In this document: positions 1 through 8,499 of the stretch, piece after piece
How the letters are laid out: the number at the start of each line of letters is the position of its first letter
Numbering within the stretch: the stretch's first letter is position 1
NCBI RefSeq assembly: GCF_001458195.1
Contig: NZ_CYPU01000036.1
Coordinates: 1-49,577 of the forward strand
Length of the DNA stretch: 49,577 nucleotides
Direction: 5' to 3'
From: Ruegeria atlantica
Lineage (GTDB): Bacteria > Pseudomonadota > Alphaproteobacteria > Rhodobacterales > Rhodobacteraceae
Notes under the pieces: model-generated
The model's input: only the letters and a program-made list of their open reading frames with translations
The model's database searches: none
Told to the model about the DNA's origin: nothing
Position numbers and translations under genes: made by a program

Positions 1-313
1 CGGCAAAGCGGAAACCGTCGTCACGGATCGCTTCGCCTCATACAGAGCCGCGCTCAGAGAACTGGGTGCATTCGAAAAACAGCAAACGGGCAGGTGGCTC
101 AACAACCGAGTCGAGAACTCGCCCCTGCCGTTTCGACGACGTGAGCGCGCGATGCAGCGTTTCAGGCGCATGCGAAGTTTGCAGAAATTCGCCTCCGTCC
201 ATTCCTCGGTCTACAACCACTTCAACCAGGAAAGATCGCTCACCAGCCGGGACACCTTCAAGCTGACACGCACCGCCGCTCTTAGCGAGTGGCGTCAACT
301 TTGTTCCGGATAG
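1..313 (+). CDS. IS6-family transposase, C-terminal 103 residues (cut by window edge)
   Basis: Reading frame 2 gives the C-terminal part of a DDE transposase ending at a TAG at 311-313. It contains the second catalytic aspartate (VVTDRFASY) and the glutamate region (LNNRVEN) of IS26-type enzymes, followed by a basic tail rich in RRRERAM and RRMR. The first catalytic aspartate and the N-terminal helix-turn-helix lie outside the window. No frameshift or stop is seen, so the gene may be intact upstream. Confidence 0.9.
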   Translation, partial: GKAETVVTDRFASYRAALRELGAFEKQQTGRWLNNRVENSPLPFRRRERAMQRFRRMRSLQKFASVHSSVYNHFNQERSLTSRDTFKLTRTAALSEWRQLCSG

Positions 314-366
314 GTTCACGGTTTCCGCGGCAAACTGAGACTGGTTCGAATTCGTCTGACAGCACC
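1..366 (+). mobile_element. IS6-family insertion sequence, 3' part
   Basis: This is the right-hand part of an IS6-family element cut by the window edge. It holds the end of a transposase gene and a right terminal repeat ending in CTGACAGCACC at 366. The last 26 or so bases match the right end of the complete copy at 36267-37084. The 103 visible transposase residues differ from that copy at only five positions, but the DNA differs at many silent sites, so the two are related elements rather than a recent duplication. The bases after 366 are directly in frame with a truncated permease, so the IS end is also the break point of that gene. Confidence 0.9.
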
Positions 367-863
367 CTTCATTCAGTTATCTTGGAACTGGTAAAGTGCT
401 TGGATTGCCGTTCCAGGGCTGGCTGGCGCTGGCCATTGCCTGTGTGCTGTTTTGGGTGATCACCAGAACCACATGGGGCCGTTACTTGCTGGCCATAGGG
501 GGCAATGAACGCGCGGCCTATCTGTCGGGTGGTCCCGTCCGACGGGTCAAGATCGGGGCCTATGTCATCTGCGCGGTGCTTGCGGGCCTAGCCGGTTTGA
601 TCGTGGTTGCAATCAACTCGGCCTCGGACGCCGCGCGCAACGGCAATCTGATGGAGCTTGATGCCATCGCGGCCGCGGTTGTTGGCGGGGCTCTTTTGCA
701 AGGCGGGCGAGCGCCGATCTTTGGTGCCATACTGGGTGTCGTCATCATCCAGTTGGTCAAATATACATTGTTGGCCAACGGGGTAGAGGACGAAGTTGCA
801 CTGATCGCCAAGGCCGTCATCATTATCCTGGCCGTTTGGGTCCAGCAGTTTCGGAGGGCTTAA
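367..863 (+). pseudogene. ABC sugar transporter permease (RbsC/YtfT type), 5' half removed by IS
   Basis: The open frame runs straight out of the IS end (first native codon near 369) and encodes about 165 residues, roughly the C-terminal half of a 320-330 residue BPD_transp_2 permease for pentoses or hexoses. A GTG at 396 could start translation, but frame and similarity continue upstream of it, which shows truncation rather than a short gene. Visible family marks are the cytoplasmic-loop sequence RTTWGRYLLAIGGN and the later AIAAAVVGGALLQGG segment. Typical operons place a substrate-binding protein and an ATPase gene upstream; none is visible, so the IS event removed or separated them. The missing half carries several membrane helices, so this permease is probably non-functional. 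Three bases separate it from the next permease. Confidence 0.88.
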
Positions 864-866
864 TCG

Positions 867-1862
867 ATGTTGGATGAAACGGATTTTGACTTGCGAAAAT
901 ACCTTCGGCGTAATTCGGCCTCGGTGACGGTTTGGATCGCACTGCTGGCTTTGATTCTGTTCGGGCTGATGCGCTATGACAACTTTGGCAGCGCCTACAA
1001 TTTCTCGTCTTTCCTGAATTACAACGCGATGTTCATCGCGATTGCGCTGGGCATGTGTTTTGTGATCATGACCGGCGGGATTGATCTGTCGGTCGGATCA
1101 GTGGCGGCCTTTACCTCGGTTGTTGCGGCCTATCTCAGCCCGTATGGGATTCAGGTTGCGTTGCCGGGGGCCGTTCTTGCCGGGGTTGGTTTCGGGGCGA
1201 TCAACGCCTTTTGCATAATCATCCTTCGGATCCCGCCCTTCATCGCCACGCTGGCCACCATGCTGGCCGCAAAAGGCGGCGCATTGGTGATTTCGGGCGC
1301 CCAGACAATTTCGGTCGATTGGGGGTCGAACTTCACCAAGCTTGGCATGGGGCAGGCGTTTGGCCTGTTTCCATGGGCAATCGTCATCGTGGCCGGACTG
1401 ACTCTGGCACTTTGGCTGGTGCTGGAAAGAACCACCATCGGGCGGACCGTCTTGGCGATCGGTGGCAGCGAGGATGCCTCGAACCTCATGGGCCTGAAGG
1501 TCAATCGCGCCAAGGCTTTTGTCTACCTGCTGTCGGGTGGCTGTGCGGGGCTGGCCGGAGTCTTTCTGGCCTCGGGTTTTGGAGCTGGGCAACCCCTTGA
1601 AGGCATCGGATGGGAATTGTCAGCTATCGCTTCCGTGGTTGTAGGCGGCACTTTGTTGACGGGTGGGATGGGATCGATCCCTGCGACGGTTGCCGGCGCG
1701 TTGTTGCTGGGGCTGGTTTTCAACGTTCTAAACTTTGAAAACGGTCAGGGCACCATCAGTTTCAGTGCCTATTGGCAAATGGTCATACGTGGAGGCTTTC
1801 TATTTGCGGTCATCCTTTTACAGTCTCGGGTTATTGCCAGGCAGCAGAAGGTCTTGGGTTAA
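867..1862 (+). CDS. ABC sugar transporter permease (RbsC/YjfF type)
   Basis: This 331-residue protein is a full-length inner-membrane permease of the ribose/galactofuranose ABC family. After a short polar N-terminus (to about residue 20) it has some eight to ten hydrophobic segments. Family signatures visible are [12 protein letters not shown] (about residues 68-79), the loop [13 protein letters not shown] and [15 protein letters not shown]. Paired permeases of this kind (as in YtfT/YjfF of Escherichia coli) normally work with one binding protein and one ATPase. Here its partner permease is truncated and neither of the other subunits is in the window, so it may be an orphan unless they survive elsewhere. 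It starts three bases after the pseudogene, and its stop overlaps the next start (TAATG). Confidence 0.9.
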   Translation: MLDETDFDLRKYLRRNSASVTVWIALLALILFGLMRYDNFGSAYNFSSFLNYNAMFIAIALGMCFVIMTGGIDLSVGSVAAFTSVVAAYLSPYGIQVALPGAVLAGVGFGAINAFCIIILRIPPFIATLATMLAAKGGALVISGAQTISVDWGSNFTKLGMGQAFGLFPWAIVIVAGLTLALWLVLERTTIGRTVLAIGGSEDASNLMGLKVNRAKAFVYLLSGGCAGLAGVFLASGFGAGQPLEGIGWELSAIASVVVGGTLLTGGMGSIPATVAGALLLGLVFNVLNFENGQGTISFSAYWQMVIRGGFLFAVILLQSRVIARQQKVLG

Positions 1863-2959
1863 TGAATCGCATAGAAAGTGTATCAGCGCGGCTGTTCAAC
1901 GTTCCGCTCGCAGAGGTCCTGGTCGACGCCAAACATGGGGATCACACGTTTTTTCAATTGATCACGGTCACCATTCAAACCTCGGATGGGGTCGAGGGGG
2001 TCGGGTATACCTATACCGGGGGCAAGGGTGGTCACGCCATTCTGGCGATGATCAAGCATGACCTGTCACCGTTCCTTGTTGGACAAGACGCCGAACAGAT
2101 CGAAAGCCTGTACGATGCCATGCAGTGGCACGTGCACTACGTCGCACGGGGCGGGATCGCCTCGTTTGCCATCTCGGCCGTGGATATTGCACTGTGGGAT
2201 ATTCGCGGCAGAACGCAGAATGCGCCATTGTGGCAGATGGCCGGTGGAGCGTCGAAAAGGTGCAAGGCCTATGCCGGCGGGATCGACCTGAATTTCTCGT
2301 TGGAGAAACTGCTGCGTCAGACCGAAGGGTACCTTGCGCGTGGGTTCAACGCAGTCAAGATCAAGGTCGGTCAACCAGACCTGGCCGACGATCTTGCACG
2401 TGCCCGGGCGGTTCGCGAGATGCTGGGGCCGGACCGGTTCTTCATGGTCGATGCGAATTACTCTATGAGTGTCGAACAGGCCATCGTCGCTGCCAGAGGG
2501 TTCGCCGACTGCGATATCCTGTGGTTCGAGGAACCGACAATTCCAGACGACTACAAAGGTTATGGCCGAATTGTCGAAGCGACGGGCGTTCCCCTTGCCA
2601 TGGGTGAAAACTTGCACACCATACACGAATTTGAATACGCCTTTGATGACGCGAAACTGAGTTTTATCCAGCCCGATGCCTCAAACTGCGGTGGAATCAC
2701 CGGCTGGCTGCGCGTGGCCGCGCTAAGCGCACAACACGGCATTCCGGTTTGCAGTCATGGGATGCAGGAACTGCACGTCAGCCTTGTTTCTGCGCAACCC
2801 AACGCAGGGTGGCTGGAAGTACACTCATTTCCGATAGACCAGTACACGACCCGTCCGCTGGTTGTGGAAGACTGTCTGGCCGTAGCCCCGGATACCCCGG
2901 GAACCGGAGTGGAGTTCGACTGGGAAAAATTGAATGCGGAACACAAGGAGATGCAATAA
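1862..2959 (+). CDS. Enolase-superfamily sugar-acid dehydratase or cycloisomerase
   Basis: This 365-residue protein belongs to the mandelate racemase/muconate lactonizing enzyme group of the enolase superfamily. The start was set at 1862 because it overlaps the preceding stop (TAATG); an in-frame start at 1772 would run inside the permease gene. Catalytic marks are visible: the K-x-K pair in KIKVG (K166, K168), metal ligands D197 (VDANY), E223 (WFEEP) and E249 (MGEN), and catalytic H299 (CSHGMQ). Such enzymes abstract the proton alpha to a carboxylate and typically turn aldonates or aldarates into 2-keto-3-deoxy acids. Its neighbours, a Zn-alcohol dehydrogenase and a KduD-like SDR, suggest that the product is converted to KDG. 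3,6-anhydro-L-galactonate cycloisomerases and galactonate- or talarate-type dehydratases are plausible relatives; the exact substrate cannot be read from sequence. Confidence 0.82.
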   Translation: MNRIESVSARLFNVPLAEVLVDAKHGDHTFFQLITVTIQTSDGVEGVGYTYTGGKGGHAILAMIKHDLSPFLVGQDAEQIESLYDAMQWHVHYVARGGIASFAISAVDIALWDIRGRTQNAPLWQMAGGASKRCKAYAGGIDLNFSLEKLLRQTEGYLARGFNAVKIKVGQPDLADDLARARAVREMLGPDRFFMVDANYSMSVEQAIVAARGFADCDILWFEEPTIPDDYKGYGRIVEATGVPLAMGENLHTIHEFEYAFDDAKLSFIQPDASNCGGITGWLRVAALSAQHGIPVCSHGMQELHVSLVSAQPNAGWLEVHSFPIDQYTTRPLVVEDCLAVAPDTPGTGVEFDWEKLNAEHKEMQ

Positions 2960-3999
2960 TGACGACCCAGACGATCTCTGCGGCATACTACAGGGGCGAT
3001 AAGAGCTTTGCTGTAGAGCAAGCCCAAGCGACTGCTCCGGGCCCAGGCGAGGTTGCCGTTCGCGTTGCCTATTGCGGGATTTGCGGGACGGATATGCACG
3101 TCTACCACGGCAACATGGATGCCCGCGTCGGCCTGAACCGGGTGATTGGGCATGAGATGTCAGGTGTCGTCGAAGCGGTGGGCGAGGGCGTCGATACGGT
3201 CGAACCCGGCCAGAAGGTCGTTGTCCGACCGCTTGATCACTGCGGAGAATGCCCAGCTTGCAAGCGGGGGCATCAGCATATCTGTCAGAATCTCAAGTTT
3301 CTCGGCCTCGACACCGATGGCGCGATGCAAGAGATCTGGACTGTTCCGGCCCACACGTTGCACGTTCTGCCGGATGACTTGCGCATGGATCACGCGGCGC
3401 TGATCGAGCCGGTTGCCGTTGCCTGCCACGATGTGCGGCTGTCTGACCTGCAACCTAGAGAGGACGTTGTCGTTATCGGCGGCGGCCCGATTGGCATCCT
3501 GGTTGCCATGGTTGCGCGGGACGCGGGTGGAAATGTCGTAATTTCCGAAGTGAATCCGAACCGTCTTGCGATAGCTGAAAAACTTGGCTTTGACACGATC
3601 AACCCAACCGAAACCGACCTAGTGTCCACAATCAATGCGCGCACGGGCGACAAAGGGGCAGATGTGGTTTTCGAGGTGTCAGGAACGCAGCCCGGTGTCG
3701 ATGCAATGACCGCCGTTGCCGCGACTCGGGCCCGGATCGTAATGGTCGCGATTCATGCTCAAAAACCTCAGATAGACCTGTTCCAGTTCTTCTGGCGAGA
3801 GCTGCAACTGATCGGTGCTCGGGTCTATGAGCCAGAGGATTACGAGAAAGCCATTGCAGTTGTCGCCTCGGGCGGAGTGGACGCGGATGTTGTGATCACG
3901 GACGTCAGCCCACTGGCAGACATCCAGGCCGCGTTCGAAGCACTGGATCGCAGCCCAACCGCGATGAAAAGCCTGATCGAAGTAGGACCGCGTTCATGA
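2959..3999 (+). CDS. Zinc-dependent medium-chain alcohol dehydrogenase (sugar-acid dehydrogenase)
   Basis: This 346-residue MDR-family enzyme has the GHE zinc-site motif (IGHEMSG), a catalytic cysteine in CGICGTD, and the four-cysteine structural zinc lobe (CGECPACKRGHQHIC). A Rossmann motif VVIGGGPIGIL follows in the second half. The start at 2959 overlaps the enolase-gene stop (TAATG) and is preceded by an AAGGAG ribosome site about nine bases upstream, which decides it over earlier in-frame codons. It is expected to oxidise a secondary hydroxyl of a sugar acid with NAD(P)+. From position in the operon I infer oxidation at C5 of a 2-keto-3-deoxy-hexonate; threonine, sorbitol or galactonate dehydrogenases of the same fold cannot be excluded. 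Confidence 0.85.
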   Translation: MTTQTISAAYYRGDKSFAVEQAQATAPGPGEVAVRVAYCGICGTDMHVYHGNMDARVGLNRVIGHEMSGVVEAVGEGVDTVEPGQKVVVRPLDHCGECPACKRGHQHICQNLKFLGLDTDGAMQEIWTVPAHTLHVLPDDLRMDHAALIEPVAVACHDVRLSDLQPREDVVVIGGGPIGILVAMVARDAGGNVVISEVNPNRLAIAEKLGFDTINPTETDLVSTINARTGDKGADVVFEVSGTQPGVDAMTAVAATRARIVMVAIHAQKPQIDLFQFFWRELQLIGARVYEPEDYEKAIAVVASGGVDADVVITDVSPLADIQAAFEALDRSPTAMKSLIEVGPRS

Positions 4000-4766
4000 G
4001 TGTTTTGCAAAGTTTCGACCTGACGGGAAAGACGGCCCTTGTGACCGGGTGCAAACGCGGTATCGGGCGCGGTATGGCCGAAGCATTGGCATCGGCCGGA
4101 GCCAATATCATCGGAGTGTCCGCCTCGCTCGAGCTGTCTGGCTCGGATGTCGAAAAAGCCGTGACGGCGATGGGACGCAATTTCCGGGCCTACCAATGCG
4201 ACTTCTCGGATCGCGCCGCGCTGCATGGGTTCATTGATCAGTTGAGGGCCGACGGACAAATCCCTGATATACTTGTCAACAATGCCGGCACGATCAAACG
4301 CAAACCTGCCGCCGAACACCCGGACGACTGGTGGGACGAAGTGATGGAGGTGAACCTGTCCTCGCAGTTCGTTCTGTCACGCGAGATCGGCAAGGACATG
4401 CTGGCGCGCGGCTCGGGGAAGATCATCTTCACTGCATCGCTGCTGACATTTCAGGGCGGCATCACCGTTCCTGGCTATGCGGCCTCGAAAGGCGGGATTG
4501 GACAGCTGACCAAAGCCTTGGCCAACGAATGGGCCGGGCAGGGCGTAAACGTGAATGCGATCGCGCCTGGCTACATCGCGACTGACAACACCCAAGCCCT
4601 GCGGGATGATCCGGTCCGGTCGAAGTCGATCCTGGAACGAACACCCCAAGGCCGTTGGGGTACGCCCGTTGATTTTGCCGGACCGGTGGTCTTTCTGGCC
4701 TCTGCTGCGTCGGACTTCGTCAACGGTGAAATCCTTGTAGTCGACGGGGGCTGGATGGGGCGTTAG
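3996..4766 (+). CDS. kduD: SDR, KduD-like (2-dehydro-3-deoxy-D-gluconate 5-dehydrogenase family)
   Basis: This 256-residue short-chain dehydrogenase has TGCKRGIGRGMA (cofactor loop), NNAG, an active-site serine in ASLLTFQGG, YAASK (catalytic Tyr-x-x-x-Lys) and a C-terminal FVNGEILVVDGGW. The TGCxxGxGxGMA loop, the SFQGG-like stretch after the serine, and NAIAPGYIATDNT closely follow KduD of Escherichia coli, which interconverts 2,5-diketo-3-deoxygluconate and KDG. It overlaps the preceding dehydrogenase gene by four bases (ATGA), so the pair is translationally coupled. Together with it, the enzyme would carry out an oxidation then reduction at C5. Specificity for KDG is by similarity; a 2-deoxygluconate 3-dehydrogenase activity is an alternative. 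Confidence 0.82.
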   Translation: MSVLQSFDLTGKTALVTGCKRGIGRGMAEALASAGANIIGVSASLELSGSDVEKAVTAMGRNFRAYQCDFSDRAALHGFIDQLRADGQIPDILVNNAGTIKRKPAAEHPDDWWDEVMEVNLSSQFVLSREIGKDMLARGSGKIIFTASLLTFQGGITVPGYAASKGGIGQLTKALANEWAGQGVNVNAIAPGYIATDNTQALRDDPVRSKSILERTPQGRWGTPVDFAGPVVFLASAASDFVNGEILVVDGGWMGR

Positions 4767-4796
4767 CACTGACAACGCTCCATGTCATCCAAGGCA

Positions 4797-5216
4797 TCAC
4801 GTCCCGATGTAGTGCACCTTCAATCGGCGTGCATTGGGTGCTTCCCGATGTTCGAACAGGTACAGGCTTTGTACGCGACCCAGCGGAAGCTGCCCCTGTT
4901 CGACCGGGATCGATACCTGAGTTTGCGTCAACAGCGCCCGCAGATGCGATGGAGCGTTGTCGTCCTCGGTCGGGCGGTGGTGATACTTGCCTGGTGACTT
5001 GGGTACGAGTTTCTCGAAGAACGTCTCGATATCCTTGAGCACTTCGGGATCGGCATTGGCCTGCACCAACAGCGCGGCACCGGTGTGGGCGCACCAAAGG
5101 GTCAGCAAGCCCGAGACAAATTCGTGTTCGAACACCGCACGCTGAACGATCCCGCTGATGTCGATGAGGGATTTGCCCGGCGTTTCAATGGACAGGTCAA
5201 AAAACTGTTGTTTCAT
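4797..5216 (-). CDS. YjbQ/UPF0047 family protein
   Basis: This 139-residue protein has the conserved pattern of the UPF0047 (COG0432, YjbQ) family: CAHTGAALLVQANADPEV near the middle, then H-x-x in KYHHRPTEDDNAPSH and QVSIPVEQGQLPLG, ending in LYLFEHR. Family members are small trimeric metal-binding proteins; thiamine-phosphate synthase side activity has been reported for some, but the true role is unsettled. It is the last gene of a minus-strand run, 112 bases after the isomerase gene and facing the plus-strand kduD gene 30 bases away. Why it lies in a sugar-acid cluster is unknown. Confidence 0.85.
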   Translation of the reverse strand: MKQQFFDLSIETPGKSLIDISGIVQRAVFEHEFVSGLLTLWCAHTGAALLVQANADPEVLKDIETFFEKLVPKSPGKYHHRPTEDDNAPSHLRALLTQTQVSIPVEQGQLPLGRVQSLYLFEHREAPNARRLKVHYIGT

Positions 5217-5328
5217 CCAGCAGGCCCTTTCCTTGATTTCACGCGAACGCGCCCAGCTTTCTACATCTCACTTGGCATTCAGCAATGGGGGTCAAACTTT
5301 TGATTTTGAACGCATATTGACTGCATTT

Positions 5329-6192
5329 TCATGCAAACAGGCTTTTAAACTGGTCCACACACAGACGAAAACCATCTTCGAAGTTCCCGTTGCCGGGTTG
5401 ATAAACGCTTTCGAAAGAAATGACGCCATCATAGCCATCGGATCTGAGCGCGTCCGCGATGGGTTGGAACAAAGGCGCAAGCTGACCTTCCCCCATGCGG
5501 CGCACTTCCAGCGTTGCCCGCGGCGTGTCGACCTTTACGTCCTTGATGTGAATGTGACCCAGGTAGCCGCCGCGCAGTTCTTCATAACCGTCTGGGTATG
5601 CCAGTTCATGGCACCAGCAGTTGTTTCCGGGGTCCCACAGCACTTTCAAAGAGTCTTTTGCGTCTAACTCGTCAATCAGCTTGCGGGCTGTATAGTTGGA
5701 ATTGACCAGCGTGCCGTTTCCGGTTTCCACGACAAGCGTCACGCCCTCAGCTCTTGCCAGTTCAACCGCCGGCGCGATCAGCGGCGGCATCGAGTCCCAT
5801 ACCCCATGCGCCACGTTCCACTTCTCGGCGCCGTTTTTTCCCCAGAGTATCTGCTCTTTTCGTTGCGTCATGATCCGAACCAGTGGAGACGCAACAACAT
5901 GCGCCATGTCGATCACGCGTTTCAAGGCGTCCATATGCCGAGTGTGCAGGTCGTCGCCGGGCTTGTTGGCAGCTGTCATCCCCGCAAAGATATGGCGCGA
6001 CAGACACGACACAGGCTTGCCCCGGTCGCGCAAAAGCGCGTCGATCTCGGCAATTTCCTGCGGGGAATGGTCTCCGACCTCTGAATCGCCAACGAATTGA
6101 AGCTCTGCATAGTCCAGACCGAATTCGTCCATTACGTCCACGGCATGCCGCAGATCGCGGGAAATGCCGTCGCAAATTACACCTAATTTCAT
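5329..6192 (-). CDS. Xylose-isomerase-like TIM-barrel sugar isomerase/epimerase
   Basis: This 287-residue protein belongs to the AP-endonuclease-2/xylose-isomerase-like TIM-barrel family. Metal-ligand and strand motifs are visible in order: VVETGNG (Glu), LWDPGNN (Asp), HIHIKD (His) and a final ISFES (Glu). The start at 6192 (MKLGVICDG) was chosen because it begins the first barrel strand; codons upstream encode unrelated sequence. It lies 11 bases after the beta-hydroxyacid dehydrogenase gene and probably shares its transcript. Members act as ketose epimerases, inosose isomerases/dehydratases or in 3-keto-glycoside breakdown, often beside Gfo/Idh dehydrogenases like those upstream here. The substrate is not deducible. 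Confidence 0.82.
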   Translation of the reverse strand: MKLGVICDGISRDLRHAVDVMDEFGLDYAELQFVGDSEVGDHSPQEIAEIDALLRDRGKPVSCLSRHIFAGMTAANKPGDDLHTRHMDALKRVIDMAHVVASPLVRIMTQRKEQILWGKNGAEKWNVAHGVWDSMPPLIAPAVELARAEGVTLVVETGNGTLVNSNYTARKLIDELDAKDSLKVLWDPGNNCWCHELAYPDGYEELRGGYLGHIHIKDVKVDTPRATLEVRRMGEGQLAPLFQPIADALRSDGYDGVISFESVYQPGNGNFEDGFRLCVDQFKSLFA

Positions 6193-6203
6193 GTCCGGTC
6201 CCC

Positions 6204-7094
6204 TCAGCGATGCAATTCTGCGCCAACGATCTCTTCGATGACGCGAGTACACACCCAGTTGTCGCCATTCGGGTACTTGGTTTTTCCGGCGTGAAAGATC
6301 TGCATTGCGGATGACGCTGTGTGCATGGGAACGCCCAATGCACCGGCCAGTGCTAGAGAGATCGTCAGGTCCTTATGCATGGTTGCGATATGACTACCGG
6401 TGGCTTCGAACTTGCGATCAATGATGTTTTCAAGGGCGGTATTCACGACGCCGCACCCCGCGCTGGATGAGGAGAACACATCAAGCAATGCCTGACCGCT
6501 GACACCGGCTTTGGCCGCCAGGGCCGCAGCCTCGAATGTGGCGGAAAAGATCGATCCGATAAGGGATTGCAGGCAGGCTTTCACGGTTTGCCCGTCGCCG
6601 GCGTTTTCTCCAACCCGATGAATGGTTGCCGACACTGCCTGCATGACTTCGGCATTTTGGTCCAGCACATCCGCAGCGCCGGCAGCCATCATCGTCAATG
6701 TGCCGGTCTGCGCGCCGGGAAATCCACCCGAGACCGGAGTGTCGATCAGGTGGATGCCTGCGCCCTCCATGTCTTGCCCGATAGCGCTTGCTTCGGCCGG
6801 GGTAATGGTCGCCGACAGGATGACAGTTCCGCCTTTGGCCATGTTCGCAACCAAGCCATTTTCACCCAGAATGACATCGCGGGCCTGATCTCCGTTCATC
6901 ACCATGACAAACACAGCGGCGGCGTGACGGCCGACCTGTCCCACGCTGTCCTTGGCCAAGCCGCCCATGTCGGTAAATGCCTTCATGCGCGTCTCGCTCA
7001 GGTCGAAACCTGATGTTTCAAAGCCATTCTTGATCAGGTTCTTGGCAAGGCCGCTGCCCATGTCGCCAAGACCGATTACGCCTGCAGTTTTCAT
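6204..7094 (-). CDS. NAD(P)-dependent beta-hydroxyacid dehydrogenase (GarR/HIBADH/LtnD family)
   Basis: This 296-residue enzyme has the N-terminal Rossmann motif GLGDMGSGLA, the substrate-binding motif DTPVSGG near residue 118, and a C-terminal helical dimerisation domain. Family members reduce tartronate semialdehyde or oxidise 3-hydroxyisobutyrate, L-threonate and similar acids. The usual catalytic lysine segment reads GQTVKACLQ here, with a cysteine where most relatives have asparagine (K-L-x-N-N-type), a small departure worth noting. It is the first gene after a 223-base gap that follows uxuA, so it may have its own promoter. It shares the run with the TIM-barrel isomerase. The precise substrate is open. 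Confidence 0.82.
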   Translation of the reverse strand: MKTAGVIGLGDMGSGLAKNLIKNGFETSGFDLSETRMKAFTDMGGLAKDSVGQVGRHAAAVFVMVMNGDQARDVILGENGLVANMAKGGTVILSATITPAEASAIGQDMEGAGIHLIDTPVSGGFPGAQTGTLTMMAAGAADVLDQNAEVMQAVSATIHRVGENAGDGQTVKACLQSLIGSIFSATFEAAALAAKAGVSGQALLDVFSSSSAGCGVVNTALENIIDRKFEATGSHIATMHKDLTISLALAGALGVPMHTASSAMQIFHAGKTKYPNGDNWVCTRVIEEIVGAELHR

Positions 7095-7317
7095 AAATAA
7101 TCCTCCCGTTTTCCGCCATTTCCGTATGGCAGACGTTTCGAAAAATGATGCCCAATCGCATCGGTTTTCGCGGGAGTTTCACGCGTCTTGAACAGACGTC
7201 GGGCGAGTCCGGAAGACACCCCGCTGCCCGTATACGTAATGTAAGTAAACGAAGAATGCGGCGCGCAGGCAAGCAAAGAAGTGTTGCGGGTGGAAAGAAA
7301 CTGTCTGATCCGACGCG

Positions 7318-8499
7318 TTAGGAAAACGCCGCCATGATGCCGCGCAGTTCCGCCAGCCCGCGCATTCGTCCGATCAGCGGATAACCGGGAGTACTGTGTC
7401 CGCCCAGATCGCTCAGCAGTTCTTGTCCGTGGTCAGGCCGCATCGGAATTTGCCAGTCGCCACGCCCTTGGGATTTGCGGCGGCGCTGTTCGTTCATCAA
7501 CTCGCGAATGGTGCCGACCATGTCGGTGTCGCCCTCCAGATGCGGGGCCTCAAAGAAGTCTGGCTTCTGGCTGTATGACCCCGCGATGCGTCTGGTGTTC
7601 CGCAAGTGAACAAAGTGAATCCGGCCGCCATGTCTACGCACGAAGTCCGGCCCATCGAATTCGGGGGACACTCCCAGCGAGCCGGTACACAACGTTGCGC
7701 CGTTCGCCTGCAAATCAACCGCATTCAGAACGGCGCCGTAGTCATCGGTGCTGGACATGACCCGCGGCAGACCGAGCAACGAGAACGGCGGATCATCCGG
7801 ATGACAGCACAAGCGTAGATCTAGTTCTTGGGCCTCTGGGGCGACCTCGGAAAGGAAGTCTATGAGGTTTGCGCGAAGCTGGTCACGGCCTATGTGCGCA
7901 TATGTCCGCAACAAAGAGCGTACGTCCTGCACGCTCCACTGATCGTTGGCGCCGGGCAGCCCCGCAGTGACATTGTGCTGCAACTGGGCTTTGGATTCAT
8001 CCGACATGCGCAAGAAACGATCCTTGGCCGTTTGCTGGACGTCGCTGGAATAGTCTTCCGACGCACCTGGACGTTCGAGAATATATATGTCGAATGCAGC
8101 AAAATCGGTCAGGTCGAACAGCATGGCCGTTCCGCCATGCGGCTGCGGGGCGCGAAGGGCGGTGCGTGTCCAATCCAGGATTGGCATGAAGTTGTAGCAA
8201 ACGACTTTGACTCCACGGGCGGACAGGGCTCTGAGGCTGGACTTGTAAGCCTGGAGATGTTCGGCCATGTCTGTGGATTGCGTCTTGATCGCCTCGGAGA
8301 CGGGCAGGCTTTCGACAACGTCCCAACTGTACCCGTCAGCGGTCAGAACGGCCTGCCGGTCGGCGATGCTCTGTTCGTCCCAGGGCTGTCCCGGTGGGAT
8401 GTGATGCAGCGCGGTGACAATGCCCTGAACCCCGACTTGATGGAGATCGACCAGGGCGATCGGATCTTCGGGTCCGAACCAACGCCAGCATTGTTTCAT
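7318..8499 (-). CDS. uxuA: D-mannonate dehydratase
   Basis: UxuA converts D-mannonate to 2-keto-3-deoxygluconate in glucuronate breakdown. The 393-residue protein is close to full length for the family (394 in Escherichia coli) and matches it throughout: MKQCWRWFGP at the start, GIVTALHHIPPG, CYNFMPILDWTRT, and the metal-site segments CCHPDDPP, CTGSLGV, HLRNT and MRPDHGQ. The start at 8499 overlaps the preceding stop (ATGA) and has GAAGGA eight bases upstream; an ATG nine bases earlier would sit on that ribosome site. It is the last gene of a four-gene coupled run with three Gfo/Idh genes. Its pathway partners uxaC and uxuB diverge at 11662. Confidence 0.96.
   Translation of the reverse strand: MKQCWRWFGPEDPIALVDLHQVGVQGIVTALHHIPPGQPWDEQSIADRQAVLTADGYSWDVVESLPVSEAIKTQSTDMAEHLQAYKSSLRALSARGVKVVCYNFMPILDWTRTALRAPQPHGGTAMLFDLTDFAAFDIYILERPGASEDYSSDVQQTAKDRFLRMSDESKAQLQHNVTAGLPGANDQWSVQDVRSLLRTYAHIGRDQLRANLIDFLSEVAPEAQELDLRLCCHPDDPPFSLLGLPRVMSSTDDYGAVLNAVDLQANGATLCTGSLGVSPEFDGPDFVRRHGGRIHFVHLRNTRRIAGSYSQKPDFFEAPHLEGDTDMVGTIRELMNEQRRRKSQGRGDWQIPMRPDHGQELLSDLGGHSTPGYPLIGRMRGLAELRGIMAAFS

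Noticed and set aside
1772..1861. Longer start for the enolase-superfamily gene
   Set aside because: It would overlap the permease gene by 90 bases; the start at 1862 overlaps the stop in the usual coupled way and begins at the conserved first strand.
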